Numbered from the stretch's first letter, positions 8,034 to 15,278 are shown. The stretch is 15,520 bases of DNA from Bacillota bacterium (GCA_023409615.1 JAEYRF010000022.1:1-15520); one strand, 5' to 3'. Made by a program: numbers and translations. Notes: generated from the letters alone by a model not told the origin.

Positions 8034-8806
8034 TGCAGCATGCATTTTCAAGGTTTGAAATGCTGGTAGGAGAAGAGGCTATTGTGAAGTTGAAAAACTC
8101 AAGAGTTGCCATATTCGGTGTCGGCGGCGTGGGTAGCTTTGTGGTGGAAGGCCTTGCGAGAAGCGGAGTCGGAAGATTTATTCTTGTGGATGATGATTTA
8201 GTTTGTCTGACCAATATTAACAGACAACTTATTGCAACACATAAAACGATTGGTAAGCCCAAGGTGGATGTTATGAAGGAGAGGATTCTGGACATAAACC
8301 CTAAGGCAGAGGTTGTTACACACAGGCTGTTTTATCTGCCTGAGACTGCAGGCACATTACTCGATGGTGAAATAAACTATATTATAGATGCCATAGATAC
8401 TGTGACGGCAAAGATCGATTTGGTGCTGAAGGCAAAAGAAAGAGGAATACCGATACTCTCAAGCATGGGGACCGGAAACAAATTCGATCCGACAAAGCTG
8501 ATGATTACAGACATCAGCAAGACAACAACCGACCCGTTAGCCAGAGTTATGCGGAAGGAACTGAGAGTACGCGGTATAACTTCGCTGAAGGTGCTTTTCT
8601 CCAGTGAAGTTCCGTCTAAAGCACAACAAACAGATAGGACAAGCTGCAGGGAAAATTGTGTGTGTCCTGCCGGTACAGACAGAAAATGTACTGACAGGCG
8701 TAATATCCCCGGCAGCAGCGCTTTTGTCCCGCCAGCAGGCGGATTGATCATTGCATCGGAAGTCGTGAAGGATTTGCTCGGCGGTACCTGGAATGAACAA
8801 TCATGA
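8033..8806 (+). CDS. tcdA: tRNA threonylcarbamoyladenosine dehydratase (ThiF/E1-like)
   Basis: TcdA/CsdL enzymes use ATP to cyclise t6A at position 37 of ANN-decoding tRNAs to ct6A. The 257-residue protein has the E1-like nucleotide-binding loop GVGGVGS (29-35), the acidic end of the second strand LVDDD (51-55), the INRQL motif with R64, the DAIDTVTAK segment (119-127), and the C-terminal IPGS.AFVPP motif (225-234). A cysteine cluster (C205, C209, C211, C219, in SCRENCVCPAG...RKC) sits just before that motif and may bind zinc or supply the catalytic cysteine. Start ATG 8033 overlaps the upstream stop by one base and the start has no ribosome site of its own, so it relies on translational coupling. 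A MoeB/ThiF adenylyltransferase is less likely because of the length and the IPGS ending. Confidence 0.9.
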   Translation: MQHAFSRFEMLVGEEAIVKLKNSRVAIFGVGGVGSFVVEGLARSGVGRFILVDDDLVCLTNINRQLIATHKTIGKPKVDVMKERILDINPKAEVVTHRLFYLPETAGTLLDGEINYIIDAIDTVTAKIDLVLKAKERGIPILSSMGTGNKFDPTKLMITDISKTTTDPLARVMRKELRVRGITSLKVLFSSEVPSKAQQTDRTSCRENCVCPAGTDRKCTDRRNIPGSSAFVPPAGGLIIASEVVKDLLGGTWNEQS

Positions 8807-8857
8807 ACTAAACTTTGTACAACGATTTATCAGCCCAAAATTGAGAGGAGAACCAGA

Positions 8858-9532
8858 ATGTTTGAGAAGAGGATCACCATTTTTACCGGCCATTTCGGCA
8901 GTGGTAAAACAGAGGTTTCTGTGAATTATGCGTTTGAGATGGCTCGCTCCGGTAAAAAGACAGCCATTGTAGATTTAGATATTGTTAATCCCTTTTTCAG
9001 AACGGCAGATGCAAAAAAATTGTTGGAAGAGAGAGGGATAAAGGTAATTACACCGATTTACGCCAATACGAATGTGGATGTGCCGTCATTACCAGCTGAA
9101 ATCAGTACTATATTTGAGGATAAAAGTTATCATGTGGTCCTGGATGTGGGAGGCGATGACCTCGGAGCCAGGGTGGTTTCACGGTACAATGAGGACATAA
9201 TTAAAGAGGATTATGTACACTATTTTGTCATCAATACCAAAAGGCCAATGACACGGAATGTGGAAGAGATCGAAAAAATGATAGCTGAGATTCAGTCCAG
9301 TGCACGACTTAATGTGGATAAACTTATCAATAACGCCAATTTACTGTCGTCAAGCTCACCTGAAGTTCTTGCAGAGGCATCTTCTATTATAAAGGCAGTC
9401 TCTGAAAAACTATCGATTCCTGTTGGCCTGATATGCGGAATGGAAGAGGTTCTGAGAAAATATCATGGAGAACCGGATGTTGAGAGACTGTATCTGAATA
9501 AATACATCAATCTGCCATGGGATATAATTTAA
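8858..9532 (+). CDS. P-loop ATPase of the MinD/ParA/CobQ type
   Basis: This is a 224-residue cytoplasmic ATP-binding protein. The Walker A loop GHFGSGKT (11-18) has a single lysine and lacks the deviant KGGxGKT form. The segment VDLDIVNPFFRTADAK (38-53) matches SIMIBI-class switch regions, and LDVGGDD (95-101) serves as the Walker B-like strand. The family is often listed only as ATP-binding protein. As I recall, such genes sit next to ferredoxin oxidoreductase operons in clostridia, which suggests, without proof, a role in metal-cluster loading or oxidoreductase maturation. GAGAGGAGA before ATG 8858 fixes the start. A 51-base gap from tcdA has no clear terminator, so read-through from 6458 is likely. 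A strong promoter separates it from the vor-type genes downstream. Confidence 0.8.
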   Translation: MFEKRITIFTGHFGSGKTEVSVNYAFEMARSGKKTAIVDLDIVNPFFRTADAKKLLEERGIKVITPIYANTNVDVPSLPAEISTIFEDKSYHVVLDVGGDDLGARVVSRYNEDIIKEDYVHYFVINTKRPMTRNVEEIEKMIAEIQSSARLNVDKLINNANLLSSSSPEVLAEASSIIKAVSEKLSIPVGLICGMEEVLRKYHGEPDVERLYLNKYINLPWDII

Positions 9533-9685
9533 GGAGAAAGAAAGTATCTTTTTGTTTTGAATTATTCGCCTTCCGATAAAGAGATTAATGTGAAACTTCC
9601 AATGACTGATTTGCTGACACAAAAGAGCATTTCTGGTTTGATAAGACTTGAAAAATTCGGAGTAATGGTTTTGGAAACACACTGA
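9533..9685 (+). pseudogene. Remnant: C-terminal end of a family 42 beta-galactosidase
   Basis: Immediately after the ATPase stop codon, and in the same frame, 50 codons read as a beta-sandwich C-terminus: KYLFVLNYSPSDKEINVKLP, then DLLT, then SGLIRLEKFGVMVLETH and a stop at 9683-9685. The pattern YLF-x-LNYS, DLLTG-like, G-x-x-x-L-x-x-x-GV-x-VLE is what I know from the C-terminal domain of GH42 beta-galactosidases. The catalytic domains are absent and there is no convincing start, so this is best read as a stump left by a deletion or rearrangement with one breakpoint at about 9533. The family assignment is from memory of its sequence pattern and needs a profile search. Confidence 0.6.
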
Positions 9686-9690
9686 ATGAC

Positions 9691-9719
9691 TTGCAATTGC
9701 CGTAAATGAGATTTATAAT
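9691..9719 (+). promoter_or_regulatory. Near-consensus promoter of the 2-oxoacid oxidoreductase operon
   Basis: TTGCAA (9691-9696) and a perfect TATAAT (9714-9719) are separated by 17 bases, 32 bases before the ferredoxin-subunit ATG. It begins directly after the stop of the beta-galactosidase remnant, so the rearranged stretch abuts but does not break the promoter. Confidence 0.8.
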
Positions 9720-9751
9720 AAGAAAAATCGCTTTAGAATGTGAGGTGCGAT

Positions 9752-9958
9752 ATGGCAAAAGTTACTTTTAATGAAGATCGATGCAAGGGCTGCAAGCTTT
9801 GTGTATCTGTATGCCCTAAAAACATAGTCCTGATTGATGAAGAAAAGCTCAATCTGAAAGGCTTTCACCCGGCAGGAGTGAAGGAGATGGATAAATGCAT
9901 CGGATGTGCTTTTTGTGCAACGATTTGTCCTGACTGTGTAATCGAAGTAGAGAAGTAA
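9752..9958 (+). CDS. Ferredoxin-type (delta) subunit of 2-oxoacid:ferredoxin oxidoreductase
   Basis: This 68-residue 2[4Fe-4S] protein passes electrons from the thiamine-diphosphate site of the complex to ferredoxin. Both cluster motifs are complete: C11-C14-C17-C21 (CKGCKLCVSVCP) and C49-C52-C55-C59 (CIGCAFCATICP). The start is ATG 9752 with GAGGTG at 9742-9747; a GTG at 9740 lies within that ribosome site and is unlikely. It is the first gene after the 9691-9719 promoter and is followed 24 bases later by the alpha subunit. Small size and position fit KorD/VorD rather than a free ferredoxin. Confidence 0.92.
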   Translation: MAKVTFNEDRCKGCKLCVSVCPKNIVLIDEEKLNLKGFHPAGVKEMDKCIGCAFCATICPDCVIEVEK

Positions 9959-9982
9959 AGATGTTTATAGGGGGATCATATA

Positions 9983-11038
9983 ATGGGAGAAAAAATTCTT
10001 ATGAAGGGAAACGAGGTCATCGCTGAAGCTGCATTAAGAGCTGGCTGCAGGTATTACTTCGGTTATCCTATAACACCTCAGACAGAGGTGGCACATTATT
10101 TTGCAAAGAAGATGGAGAAATATGGAGGAACCTTTATTCAGGCAGAGAGTGAAATAGCTGCAATGAATATGGTTTATGGTGCATCAAGTGCAGGCGCCAG
10201 AGTGATGACGTCTTCTTCAAGTCCGGGGATCAGCCTGAAGCAGGAAGCGATATCATATGCAGCATGTGCCGAACTGCCAGCTGTTATAGTAAATATCATG
10301 CGTGCCGGCCCGGGATTAGGCGGTATACAGGCAGCTCAGGGCGATTATTTTCAGGCTACAAAGGGTGGCGGACACGGAGATTACAGATTGGTAGTACTTG
10401 CACCGAGCAGTGTTCAGGAATTGTATGAGCTTACTGTTGATGCTTTTAATATTGCTGATAAATACAGGACGCTGTGCATGATCGTGGGCGACGGAATGCT
10501 TGGTCAGATGATGGAAGGCGTTGAATTTAAGGATAAAGAAGAGCTTTTCCAAGCAGATAAAAGCTGGGCTGCAACCGGAACGAAGATGAAGAGGGAACAT
10601 AACTATATCACCTCCATTTATATTGAGCCGGATGTTCTTGAAAAGCATAATTTAAAACTGCAGGCTAAGTATAAGGTCATTACTGAGAATGAGACCCGTG
10701 TTGAGACATTTAACTGTGATGATGCAGATATTATCGTCACGGCATATGGTACTGTTTCAAGGATAATTAAAAATGTTATCAAATCAGCTGCAAAGGAAGG
10801 GATTAAGGTGGGACTCATCAGACCTATATCACTGTGGCCTTTCCCGACAGCAGCCTATGAAAAATATGCCGAAGTTCCAAAAGCGTTTCTGTCGGTAGAA
10901 TTGAGTGCAGGACAGATGGTTGAAGATGTAAGGCTTGCAGTGAATGGAAAGCGTCCGGTATTCTTCCATGGCAGGATGGGTGGAATGGTACCGACACAGA
11001 AGGAAATCCTGGATAAAATCAAAGAAATTTTGAAGTAA
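9983..11038 (+). CDS. vorB: 2-oxoacid:ferredoxin oxidoreductase, alpha subunit (VorB/KorA type)
   Basis: This is the alpha chain of the four-subunit enzyme that decarboxylates branched-chain 2-oxoacids or 2-oxoglutarate to acyl-CoA, reducing ferredoxin. The 351-residue length is normal. The N-terminal pyrimidine-binding domain starts with the motif GNEVIAEAALRAGCRYYFGYPITPQTE. The AESEIAAMNMVYGASSAGAR stretch with the conserved glutamates and the TSSSSPGISLKQE loop follow, and then the domain-II region near GTVSRIIKNV. GGGGGA before ATG 9983 gives a strong site. The order delta-alpha-beta-gamma matches vor/kor clusters of clostridia and archaea. Substrate choice cannot be read from sequence by eye, so VorB (3-methyl-2-oxobutanoate) is the best-known label and KorA remains possible. 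Confidence 0.9.
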   Translation: MGEKILMKGNEVIAEAALRAGCRYYFGYPITPQTEVAHYFAKKMEKYGGTFIQAESEIAAMNMVYGASSAGARVMTSSSSPGISLKQEAISYAACAELPAVIVNIMRAGPGLGGIQAAQGDYFQATKGGGHGDYRLVVLAPSSVQELYELTVDAFNIADKYRTLCMIVGDGMLGQMMEGVEFKDKEELFQADKSWAATGTKMKREHNYITSIYIEPDVLEKHNLKLQAKYKVITENETRVETFNCDDADIIVTAYGTVSRIIKNVIKSAAKEGIKVGLIRPISLWPFPTAAYEKYAEVPKAFLSVELSAGQMVEDVRLAVNGKRPVFFHGRMGGMVPTQKEILDKIKEILK

Positions 11039-11050
11039 AGGGGAATTAAA

Positions 11051-11797
11051 ATGGCTATAGTATTTCAAAAACCGCATGCCTTAAAAGAAACACAGCTGCA
11101 TTACTGTCCTGGTTGTACTCATGGTATCGTACACAGGCTTATTGCTGAAGTGATCGATGAGCTTGATATAGAAGGCGACGCTATAGGTGTTTCACCGGTT
11201 GGATGCGCTTATAATAACTATTTATACTTTAACTGTGATATGGTACAGGCTGCCCATGGTAGGGCACCGGCAGTAGCTACAGGCATCAAGCGCGTTCACC
11301 CTGATAATGTTGTTTTCACCTATCAGGGAGACGGAGACCTCGCATCTATAGGAACTGCTGAGATTGTCCATGCGGCAAACAGAGGCGAAAAAATATCGAC
11401 TATCTTTATCAATAATGCAATTTACGGAATGACCTCAGGACAGATGGCACCTACAACACTTCTTGGACAGGTGACAACAACTTCACCATTTGGCAGGAGA
11501 TCAGAGTTCGAAGGCTTTCCGATCAATATGAGCGAGATGCTTGCAACATTGAGGGGTGCTGTTTATGTTGAACGAGTATCCATGCATGACATCAAAAACA
11601 TTAAAAACGCCAAAAAGGCTATAAAGAAAGCTTTTCAGGTGCAGTTGGCCGGCCTCGGATTTTCGATTGTTGAAGTGCTTTCAAGCTGCCCAACCAATTG
11701 GGGTCTTGATCCTCTCAAATCATTGAAGTGGATTGAAGAGAAAATGATCCCGCAGTATCCCCTTGGTAATTTTAAAGGTAAGGAATTGGAGGTGTAG
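11051..11797 (+). CDS. 2-oxoacid:ferredoxin oxidoreductase, beta subunit, thiamine diphosphate-binding
   Basis: This 248-residue beta chain carries the thiamine diphosphate-binding domain that performs the decarboxylation. The cofactor motif is visible as GDGDLASIG (93-101) followed by NNAIYGMTSGQMAPTT (121-136). The N-terminal YCPGCTHGIVHRL (residues 18-30) is the family signature for the first segment, with two cysteines that in some relatives help hold an Fe-S cluster. The gene follows alpha by 12 bases and carries its own AGGGGAA site. The gamma gene starts five bases after its stop, so expression is tightly linked. Full length with no disruption. Confidence 0.92.
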   Translation: MAIVFQKPHALKETQLHYCPGCTHGIVHRLIAEVIDELDIEGDAIGVSPVGCAYNNYLYFNCDMVQAAHGRAPAVATGIKRVHPDNVVFTYQGDGDLASIGTAEIVHAANRGEKISTIFINNAIYGMTSGQMAPTTLLGQVTTTSPFGRRSEFEGFPINMSEMLATLRGAVYVERVSMHDIKNIKNAKKAIKKAFQVQLAGLGFSIVEVLSSCPTNWGLDPLKSLKWIEEKMIPQYPLGNFKGKELEV

Positions 11798-11801
11798 ACT
11801 G

Positions 11802-12335
11802 ATGGCACAGCATGAAATTATTTTATCAGGCTTCGGAGGCCAGGGAATTCAGGCTGCAGGTAAGCTGATCGCTTATGCAGCCATGCTTGAGAGCAAATAC
11901 GTTTCATTTCTTCCGTCTTACGGCGCTGAAATGAGAGGCGGCACATCCAATTGCCATGTTATTATTTCTGATGATCCGGTCGGATCACCAATCATAAATA
12001 ACGCAACGGTACTTATGGCAATGAACAGGCCGTCACTTGACAAATTCGAGAATTGGGTCGTACCAGGTGGTATGATTCTGCTTGACAGTTCTCTGGTGAA
12101 CCGAGGTCTTGCCAGGACAGATGTAAAGGCTTTTGAGATACCGGCTACACAGATCGCTTCCGATATGGGAAATCTTGCATTTGCGAATATTATTATGCTT
12201 GGAAAGTTACTCGCAGAGACAGGAGCTGTCTCGGAAGAATATTTTGAAAAGGGCTTAAAAAAGGTTCTTCCTGAAAAGAAACACTATTTGATCCCTGAAG
12301 AAATGAAAGCACTTGATCTGGGAATGAAATATTAG
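11802..12335 (+). CDS. 2-oxoacid:ferredoxin oxidoreductase, gamma subunit
   Basis: This is the 177-residue gamma chain of the enzyme complex, which contributes to coenzyme A binding and to the assembly that channels acyl transfer. GFGGQGIQAAGKL (10-22) and PSYGAEMRGGTSNCHVIIS are the classical family motifs, followed by a Rossmann-like half with NRPSLDKF. The start is ATG 11802, with GGAGGTG (11788-11794) lying at the very end of the beta gene. A longer frame from 11763 overlaps the beta gene and is less likely. The stop (12333-12335) touches the stop of the convergent YmaF-like gene with no gap, so any terminator must overlap coding sequence. Confidence 0.92.
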   Translation: MAQHEIILSGFGGQGIQAAGKLIAYAAMLESKYVSFLPSYGAEMRGGTSNCHVIISDDPVGSPIINNATVLMAMNRPSLDKFENWVVPGGMILLDSSLVNRGLARTDVKAFEIPATQIASDMGNLAFANIIMLGKLLAETGAVSEEYFEKGLKKVLPEKKHYLIPEEMKALDLGMKY

Positions 12336-12656
12336 TTAACGAACAAACCCAACAGCCTGTGTCGATGAAATTGTAGAGATATCTTCGAAGGTATATCCAC
12401 TGAATTCATGCGTATGCAGGTTGTTTATTTCCAGGGAGCCCTCCATTTTATGAATGTGGCCATTTTCGGTTTTGGTTGGCATTCCGGTGATACCATAGAA
12501 ATAATGGGTATGATTTGTGTATGAAGAGACACCATAGAAGAAATGAAAATGCAGGCTAGACGTACCAAGCATATTCCCGGCAAAGCCCACTATCAAGTGA
12601 TCATGTCCGTGAGCAGTCTTGCAGTTGATTTTGTATTTATGCAGATGATATCCCAT
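12336..12656 (-). CDS. ymaF: YmaF-like histidine-rich small protein
   Basis: This is a 106-residue protein with many histidines, spaced in H-x-H or HxxxxHxH groups (YHLHKY, GHDH, LHFHF, NHTHYF, GHIHKM, LHTHEF). Such groups are typical of the uncharacterised YmaF family, named after a B. subtilis protein, and suggest metal binding. The repeated G-x-T/S segments (GVSSYTNHTHYFYGITG) look like short beta-strands. No signal peptide is present. The start is ATG at 12656, with a perfect AGGAGG (12663-12668) on the minus strand. Whether it is co-regulated with the divergent rubrerythrin gene is open, because both promoters must lie in about 145 bases. Function is unknown. Confidence 0.75.
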   Translation of the reverse strand: MGYHLHKYKINCKTAHGHDHLIVGFAGNMLGTSSLHFHFFYGVSSYTNHTHYFYGITGMPTKTENGHIHKMEGSLEINNLHTHEFSGYTFEDISTISSTQAVGFVR

Positions 12657-12706
12657 TTATAGCCTCCTGACATGCATTGATAGTATGTTATGCAAATCAG
12701 AATAGT

Positions 12707-12721
12707 TTATAAGTTGTATAA
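12707..12721. promoter_or_regulatory. PerR-box-like palindrome upstream of rubrerythrin
   Basis: TTATAAGTTGTATAA resembles the PerR peroxide-regulator consensus TTATAATnATTATAA at 11 of 14 positions and has a 15-base layout. It overlaps a TATAAT (12717-12722) that could be a -10 box, although no good -35 box precedes it. Rubrerythrin genes are PerR targets in Clostridium. The site lies 80 bases before the rubrerythrin start. Confidence 0.4.
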
Positions 12722-12801
12722 TTTGTAAATCATTTTGTTAATAAAAAATATTTTGGGGTAATAATATGTCTGATGTAAAAAATATTATTCGGGAGGTATA
12801 T

Positions 12802-13395
12802 ATGAAAAGTTTGAAGGGAACAAAAACACTGGTTAATTTGATGAGAGCATTCGCAGGCGAGTCTCAAGCTCGTAACAGGTATACTTATTATGCTTCAATA
12901 GCTAACAAGGAAGGTTTTAAGCAAATAGAAGCAATTTTTACTGAGACTGCTGATAATGAGAAGGAACATGCAAAGAGATTCTTCAAATTTGCACTGGCTG
13001 GTATGGAAGGTGAAATCCCGGCTGATGTAATGATTGATGCGACATATCCCGTTGCAATGGGAAGCACATTGGAAAATCTGCAATATGCTGCAAACGGAGA
13101 AAATGAAGAATGGGTAAATATTTATCCGGAACACGCAAAAGTTGCTGAGGAAGAGGGATTCCCGGAAATTGCAGCAGCTTACAGGATGATCGCGAAGGTA
13201 GAAAAGCACCACGAGGAGAGGTACAGAAAGCTTTATGAAAATATAAAGAACGATGAAGTTTTCAAAAAGCCTCAACCGACTTATTGGATATGCAGAAATT
13301 GCGGTTATGTCCATGAAGGACCTGCTGCTCCTGAAGTCTGCCCTGCATGTGTGCATCCTCGGTCCTACTTTGAACTGCTGAAAGAAAATTACTAA
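12802..13395 (+). CDS. rbr: Rubrerythrin
   Basis: This non-heme diiron peroxidase reduces hydrogen peroxide to water in anaerobes, fed by NADH through rubredoxin-type carriers. The 197-residue protein has a ferritin-like diiron domain with E20, E53, H56, E100/E103, E134 and H137 in the expected positions. The C-terminal rubredoxin-like iron site has C164, C167 (CRNC) and C180, C183 (CPAC). The start is ATG 12802, with GGAGGT at 12792-12797; an upstream ATG at 12766 adds 12 residues but has a poor site. A palindrome at 12707-12721 suggests peroxide regulation, and a terminator follows at 13418. The metal ligands look complete, so the enzyme should be active. Confidence 0.95.
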   Translation: MKSLKGTKTLVNLMRAFAGESQARNRYTYYASIANKEGFKQIEAIFTETADNEKEHAKRFFKFALAGMEGEIPADVMIDATYPVAMGSTLENLQYAANGENEEWVNIYPEHAKVAEEEGFPEIAAAYRMIAKVEKHHEERYRKLYENIKNDEVFKKPQPTYWICRNCGYVHEGPAAPEVCPACVHPRSYFELLKENY

Positions 13396-13417
13396 TACCC
13401 CCTATCACATTCCAACG

Positions 13418-13446
13418 AGCCGCATGTCACTGATATGCGGCTTTTT
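13418..13446 (+). terminator. Intrinsic terminator after rubrerythrin
   Basis: AGCCGCAT (13418-13425) and ATGCGGCT (13435-13442) form a perfect 8-bp GC-rich stem with a 9-base loop. A T-run follows (13442-13446). It lies 23 bases after the rubrerythrin stop. Confidence 0.85.
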
Positions 13447-13476
13447 GTGGTTCTTAGTGTCGTTTTTGCAGTTCTT

Positions 13477-13505
13477 TTGATGACAGATCATTTTTTAAAT
13501 GTTAT
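13477..13505 (+). promoter_or_regulatory. Possible weak promoter for the capA-like gene
   Basis: TTGATG (13477-13482) and TGTTAT (13500-13505) are 17 bases apart, with AT-rich sequence around them, 49 bases before the ATG. Each box matches consensus at four of six positions, so this is only a candidate. Confidence 0.3.
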
Positions 13506-13553
13506 TATATTGCTGGATTGACTAGATGAAAAACAGAAATTTATGAGGAGCGA

Positions 13554-14816
13554 ATGAAACTAAATAGAATATCGATATTGATTATAATTCTTATGCTTAT
13601 TGCTGTCGGGACGTATGCGGTAGTCTATTTTACAAATATATCTGCAGATCAGCCGACAATGCAGGAGGATACAATCAAGGATGATACTGTCGATAATGCT
13701 GCTGTTATTGATGAAGTAACAGCCGATCGGTCTTTAGAACTGGTTGAAATAAGTGGTGAACAGCCGAATGAAACTATACCCGAAATCCAACCGACGGAAC
13801 CTCAGGAGCCTGAACCACCTGAACTTAGATTTATGGCGATGGGGGACATCATGATTGGCAGAGGTGTTGGGGCTAGGTTAAAGAAGGCGGGAGGTTATGA
13901 AAAAGCCTTTGAAAAGGTTGCATCTTATCTCAATCTTGGTGATATAGTGTTTGCAAATCTTGAGTCACCGCTCACAGACAGCAAACATGGGCTGGATAAT
14001 ACCAGAAAGATCGTACTAAAGGCTGAACCGGATGCTGTTAATGCACTGACCGGTGCCGGAATCAATCTGATTAGTCTTTCAAATAATCATATCCTTGATT
14101 ATTATGAAAAAGGGCTGTTTGACACAATGGAGTTGTTGGATCAGAATGGTATAAAGCATGCTGGTGCAGGCAAGAACATTGAAGAGGCGAGAACACCTGC
14201 AATAATTGAAAAGAACGGCTTGAAAATCGCTCTTTTTGCATATACAAGCATGGCAGAGCTTACTTATGCCGGCAAGCCATATCAGAATTATGCGGCAGGC
14301 CCTGAAAAGTCAGGGCTTGTGCAGAATAGATATGAAACAATCAGGGAGGACATTTTAAAAATTCGTGATCAAGTGGATCTGGTAGCTGTATCATTGCACT
14401 GGGGAGTTGAGGACAGCTTTAAAGTAAATCCGGAGCAGACAGAACTGGCTCATAAGTTGATAGATGTTGGTGCTGATATGATTCTTGGACACCATCCGCA
14501 CCAGTTCCAAGGGATAGAGTTATACAAGGGAAAGCCTATATTGTATAGCATGGGCAATATTCTTTTTGATCAGAATGATCCGGAGAATATGGAATCATTT
14601 ATTATAGACATGAAATATAAGGGCACTGAGTTACTTGAGTTTTATGCTATTCCTGTGAGGATAATAGATAAGTCGATTATTGAAGTACAGACAGGGTCCA
14701 GTGCCTTAAGTTTGCTCGAAAGGCAGGCAGAACTTAGTCTGAAGCTTGGCACAGAACCTGTAATTGAAGACGGAAGGCTTAAATTCAATATCATACAAAA
14801 GGGAGAGTCACAATGA
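13554..14816 (+). CDS. CapA/PgsA-family metallophosphatase-like membrane protein
   Basis: This is a 420-residue protein with an N-terminal membrane anchor (residues 7-26) and a Pro/Glu-rich spacer (about 65-90). The rest is an extracellular CapA domain of the calcineurin-like phosphoesterase fold. Metal-binding motifs are visible: GDIMIGRG (D98), ANLESPL (N135, E137), SLSNNHILDY (N178, H179), SLHWG (H282) and GHHPHQFQ (H313, H314, H316), with late SMGNILFDQ. CapA/PgsA family members take part in poly-gamma-glutamate or capsule export and anchoring, but stand-alone homologues have unclear tasks and no pgsB/pgsC neighbours are seen here. GAGGAG before ATG 13554 fixes the start. It overlaps the next gene by 4 bases (ATGA), so they are made together. 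Confidence 0.88.
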   Translation: MKLNRISILIIILMLIAVGTYAVVYFTNISADQPTMQEDTIKDDTVDNAAVIDEVTADRSLELVEISGEQPNETIPEIQPTEPQEPEPPELRFMAMGDIMIGRGVGARLKKAGGYEKAFEKVASYLNLGDIVFANLESPLTDSKHGLDNTRKIVLKAEPDAVNALTGAGINLISLSNNHILDYYEKGLFDTMELLDQNGIKHAGAGKNIEEARTPAIIEKNGLKIALFAYTSMAELTYAGKPYQNYAAGPEKSGLVQNRYETIREDILKIRDQVDLVAVSLHWGVEDSFKVNPEQTELAHKLIDVGADMILGHHPHQFQGIELYKGKPILYSMGNILFDQNDPENMESFIIDMKYKGTELLEFYAIPVRIIDKSIIEVQTGSSALSLLERQAELSLKLGTEPVIEDGRLKFNIIQKGESQ

Positions 14817-15055
14817 AAATTATTAAATGCATGTTTTGCAGCAGAACAACTTCTATCCATATTATAAATGCCCAGAAAAAAATAAGGGGTAAAATAATCA
14901 CACTGAAAAATGCACCGGTATATTACTGCGAACAATGTCAAGAAACATTTACATCTAAGGAAGTACAGGATGTTTTTCGATATATACAGGACAGAAACAT
15001 GGACGAGCAATATGTTTTATTCAATTATGAGGAAATCTCCAAAAAGCTATACTAA
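14813..15055 (+). CDS. YgiT-type zinc-finger small protein
   Basis: This is an 80-residue protein with two CxxC pairs (C6/C9 and C39/C42) separated by about 30 residues, including KKIRGKIITLKNAPVYYC. That is the pattern of YgiT/MqsA-type zinc-finger domains, which in MqsA form the toxin-binding half of an antitoxin. The DNA-binding half of MqsA is absent, and no toxin partner such as MqsR is adjacent: the upstream gene is the CapA-like protein with a 4-base ATGA overlap, implying translational coupling. A role with CapA or in a separate regulatory step is unknown. The next gene-like signal is the promoter of the tRNA at 15097. Confidence 0.75.
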   Translation: MKIIKCMFCSRTTSIHIINAQKKIRGKIITLKNAPVYYCEQCQETFTSKEVQDVFRYIQDRNMDEQYVLFNYEEISKKLY

Positions 15056-15096
15056 AGGTATTTTAGATGTACCCTTAATACCCACTAATAAAAGGC

Positions 15097-15125
15097 TGGA
15101 AAATGAATTACAGCGGTGGTATAAT
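15097..15125 (+). promoter_or_regulatory. Extended -10 promoter of the tRNA-Ala transcript
   Basis: TGGAAA (15097-15102) and TATAAT (15120-15125) are separated by 17 bases, and TGG directly before TATAAT gives an extended -10 (TGnTATAAT). The expected start is near 15132, so the transcript would carry both 102-bp units before the tRNA. Confidence 0.7.
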
Positions 15126-15176
15126 TAATGCGTTTCGTAAGTGTTTTTTTGTCTGGATTTATGTACTGCCATTTTT

Positions 15177-15278
15177 GGGGCATTGGCTCAGCTGGGAGCG
15201 CAAGCGGTACGGTTCTAGCTACAGTGGCGTGACTCATTTGGCTACCATGCGGTTCGCATAGCAAAAACTGAATAATTT
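15177..15278 (+). repeat. 102-bp tRNA-Ala-derived tandem unit, copy 1
   Basis: This is the first of two 102-bp tandem units before the tRNA. It has the D-arm sequence GCTCAGCTGG-GAGC (loop two bases shorter than in the tRNA), then GTACGGTTC as in the tRNA anticodon stem. Near the end is an ATGCG-GTT-CGCAT hairpin sharing CGGTTCGCAT with the tRNA anticodon arm. It differs from copy 2 at 9 of 102 positions, four of them in the first nine bases, so its acceptor-like start has degraded. It has no T arm, 3' acceptor strand or CCA, so it cannot be a working tRNA. Confidence 0.85.

Noticed and set aside
12766..12801. Longer rubrerythrin start at ATG 12766
   Set aside because: The ribosome site GGAGGT serves ATG 12802, and the standard rubrerythrin opening begins there.
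15027..15128. Short 33-codon frame after the zinc-finger gene, ending KRLENELQRWYN
   Set aside because: It overlaps the zinc-finger gene, lacks a ribosome site, and its end coincides with the extended -10 of the tRNA promoter.
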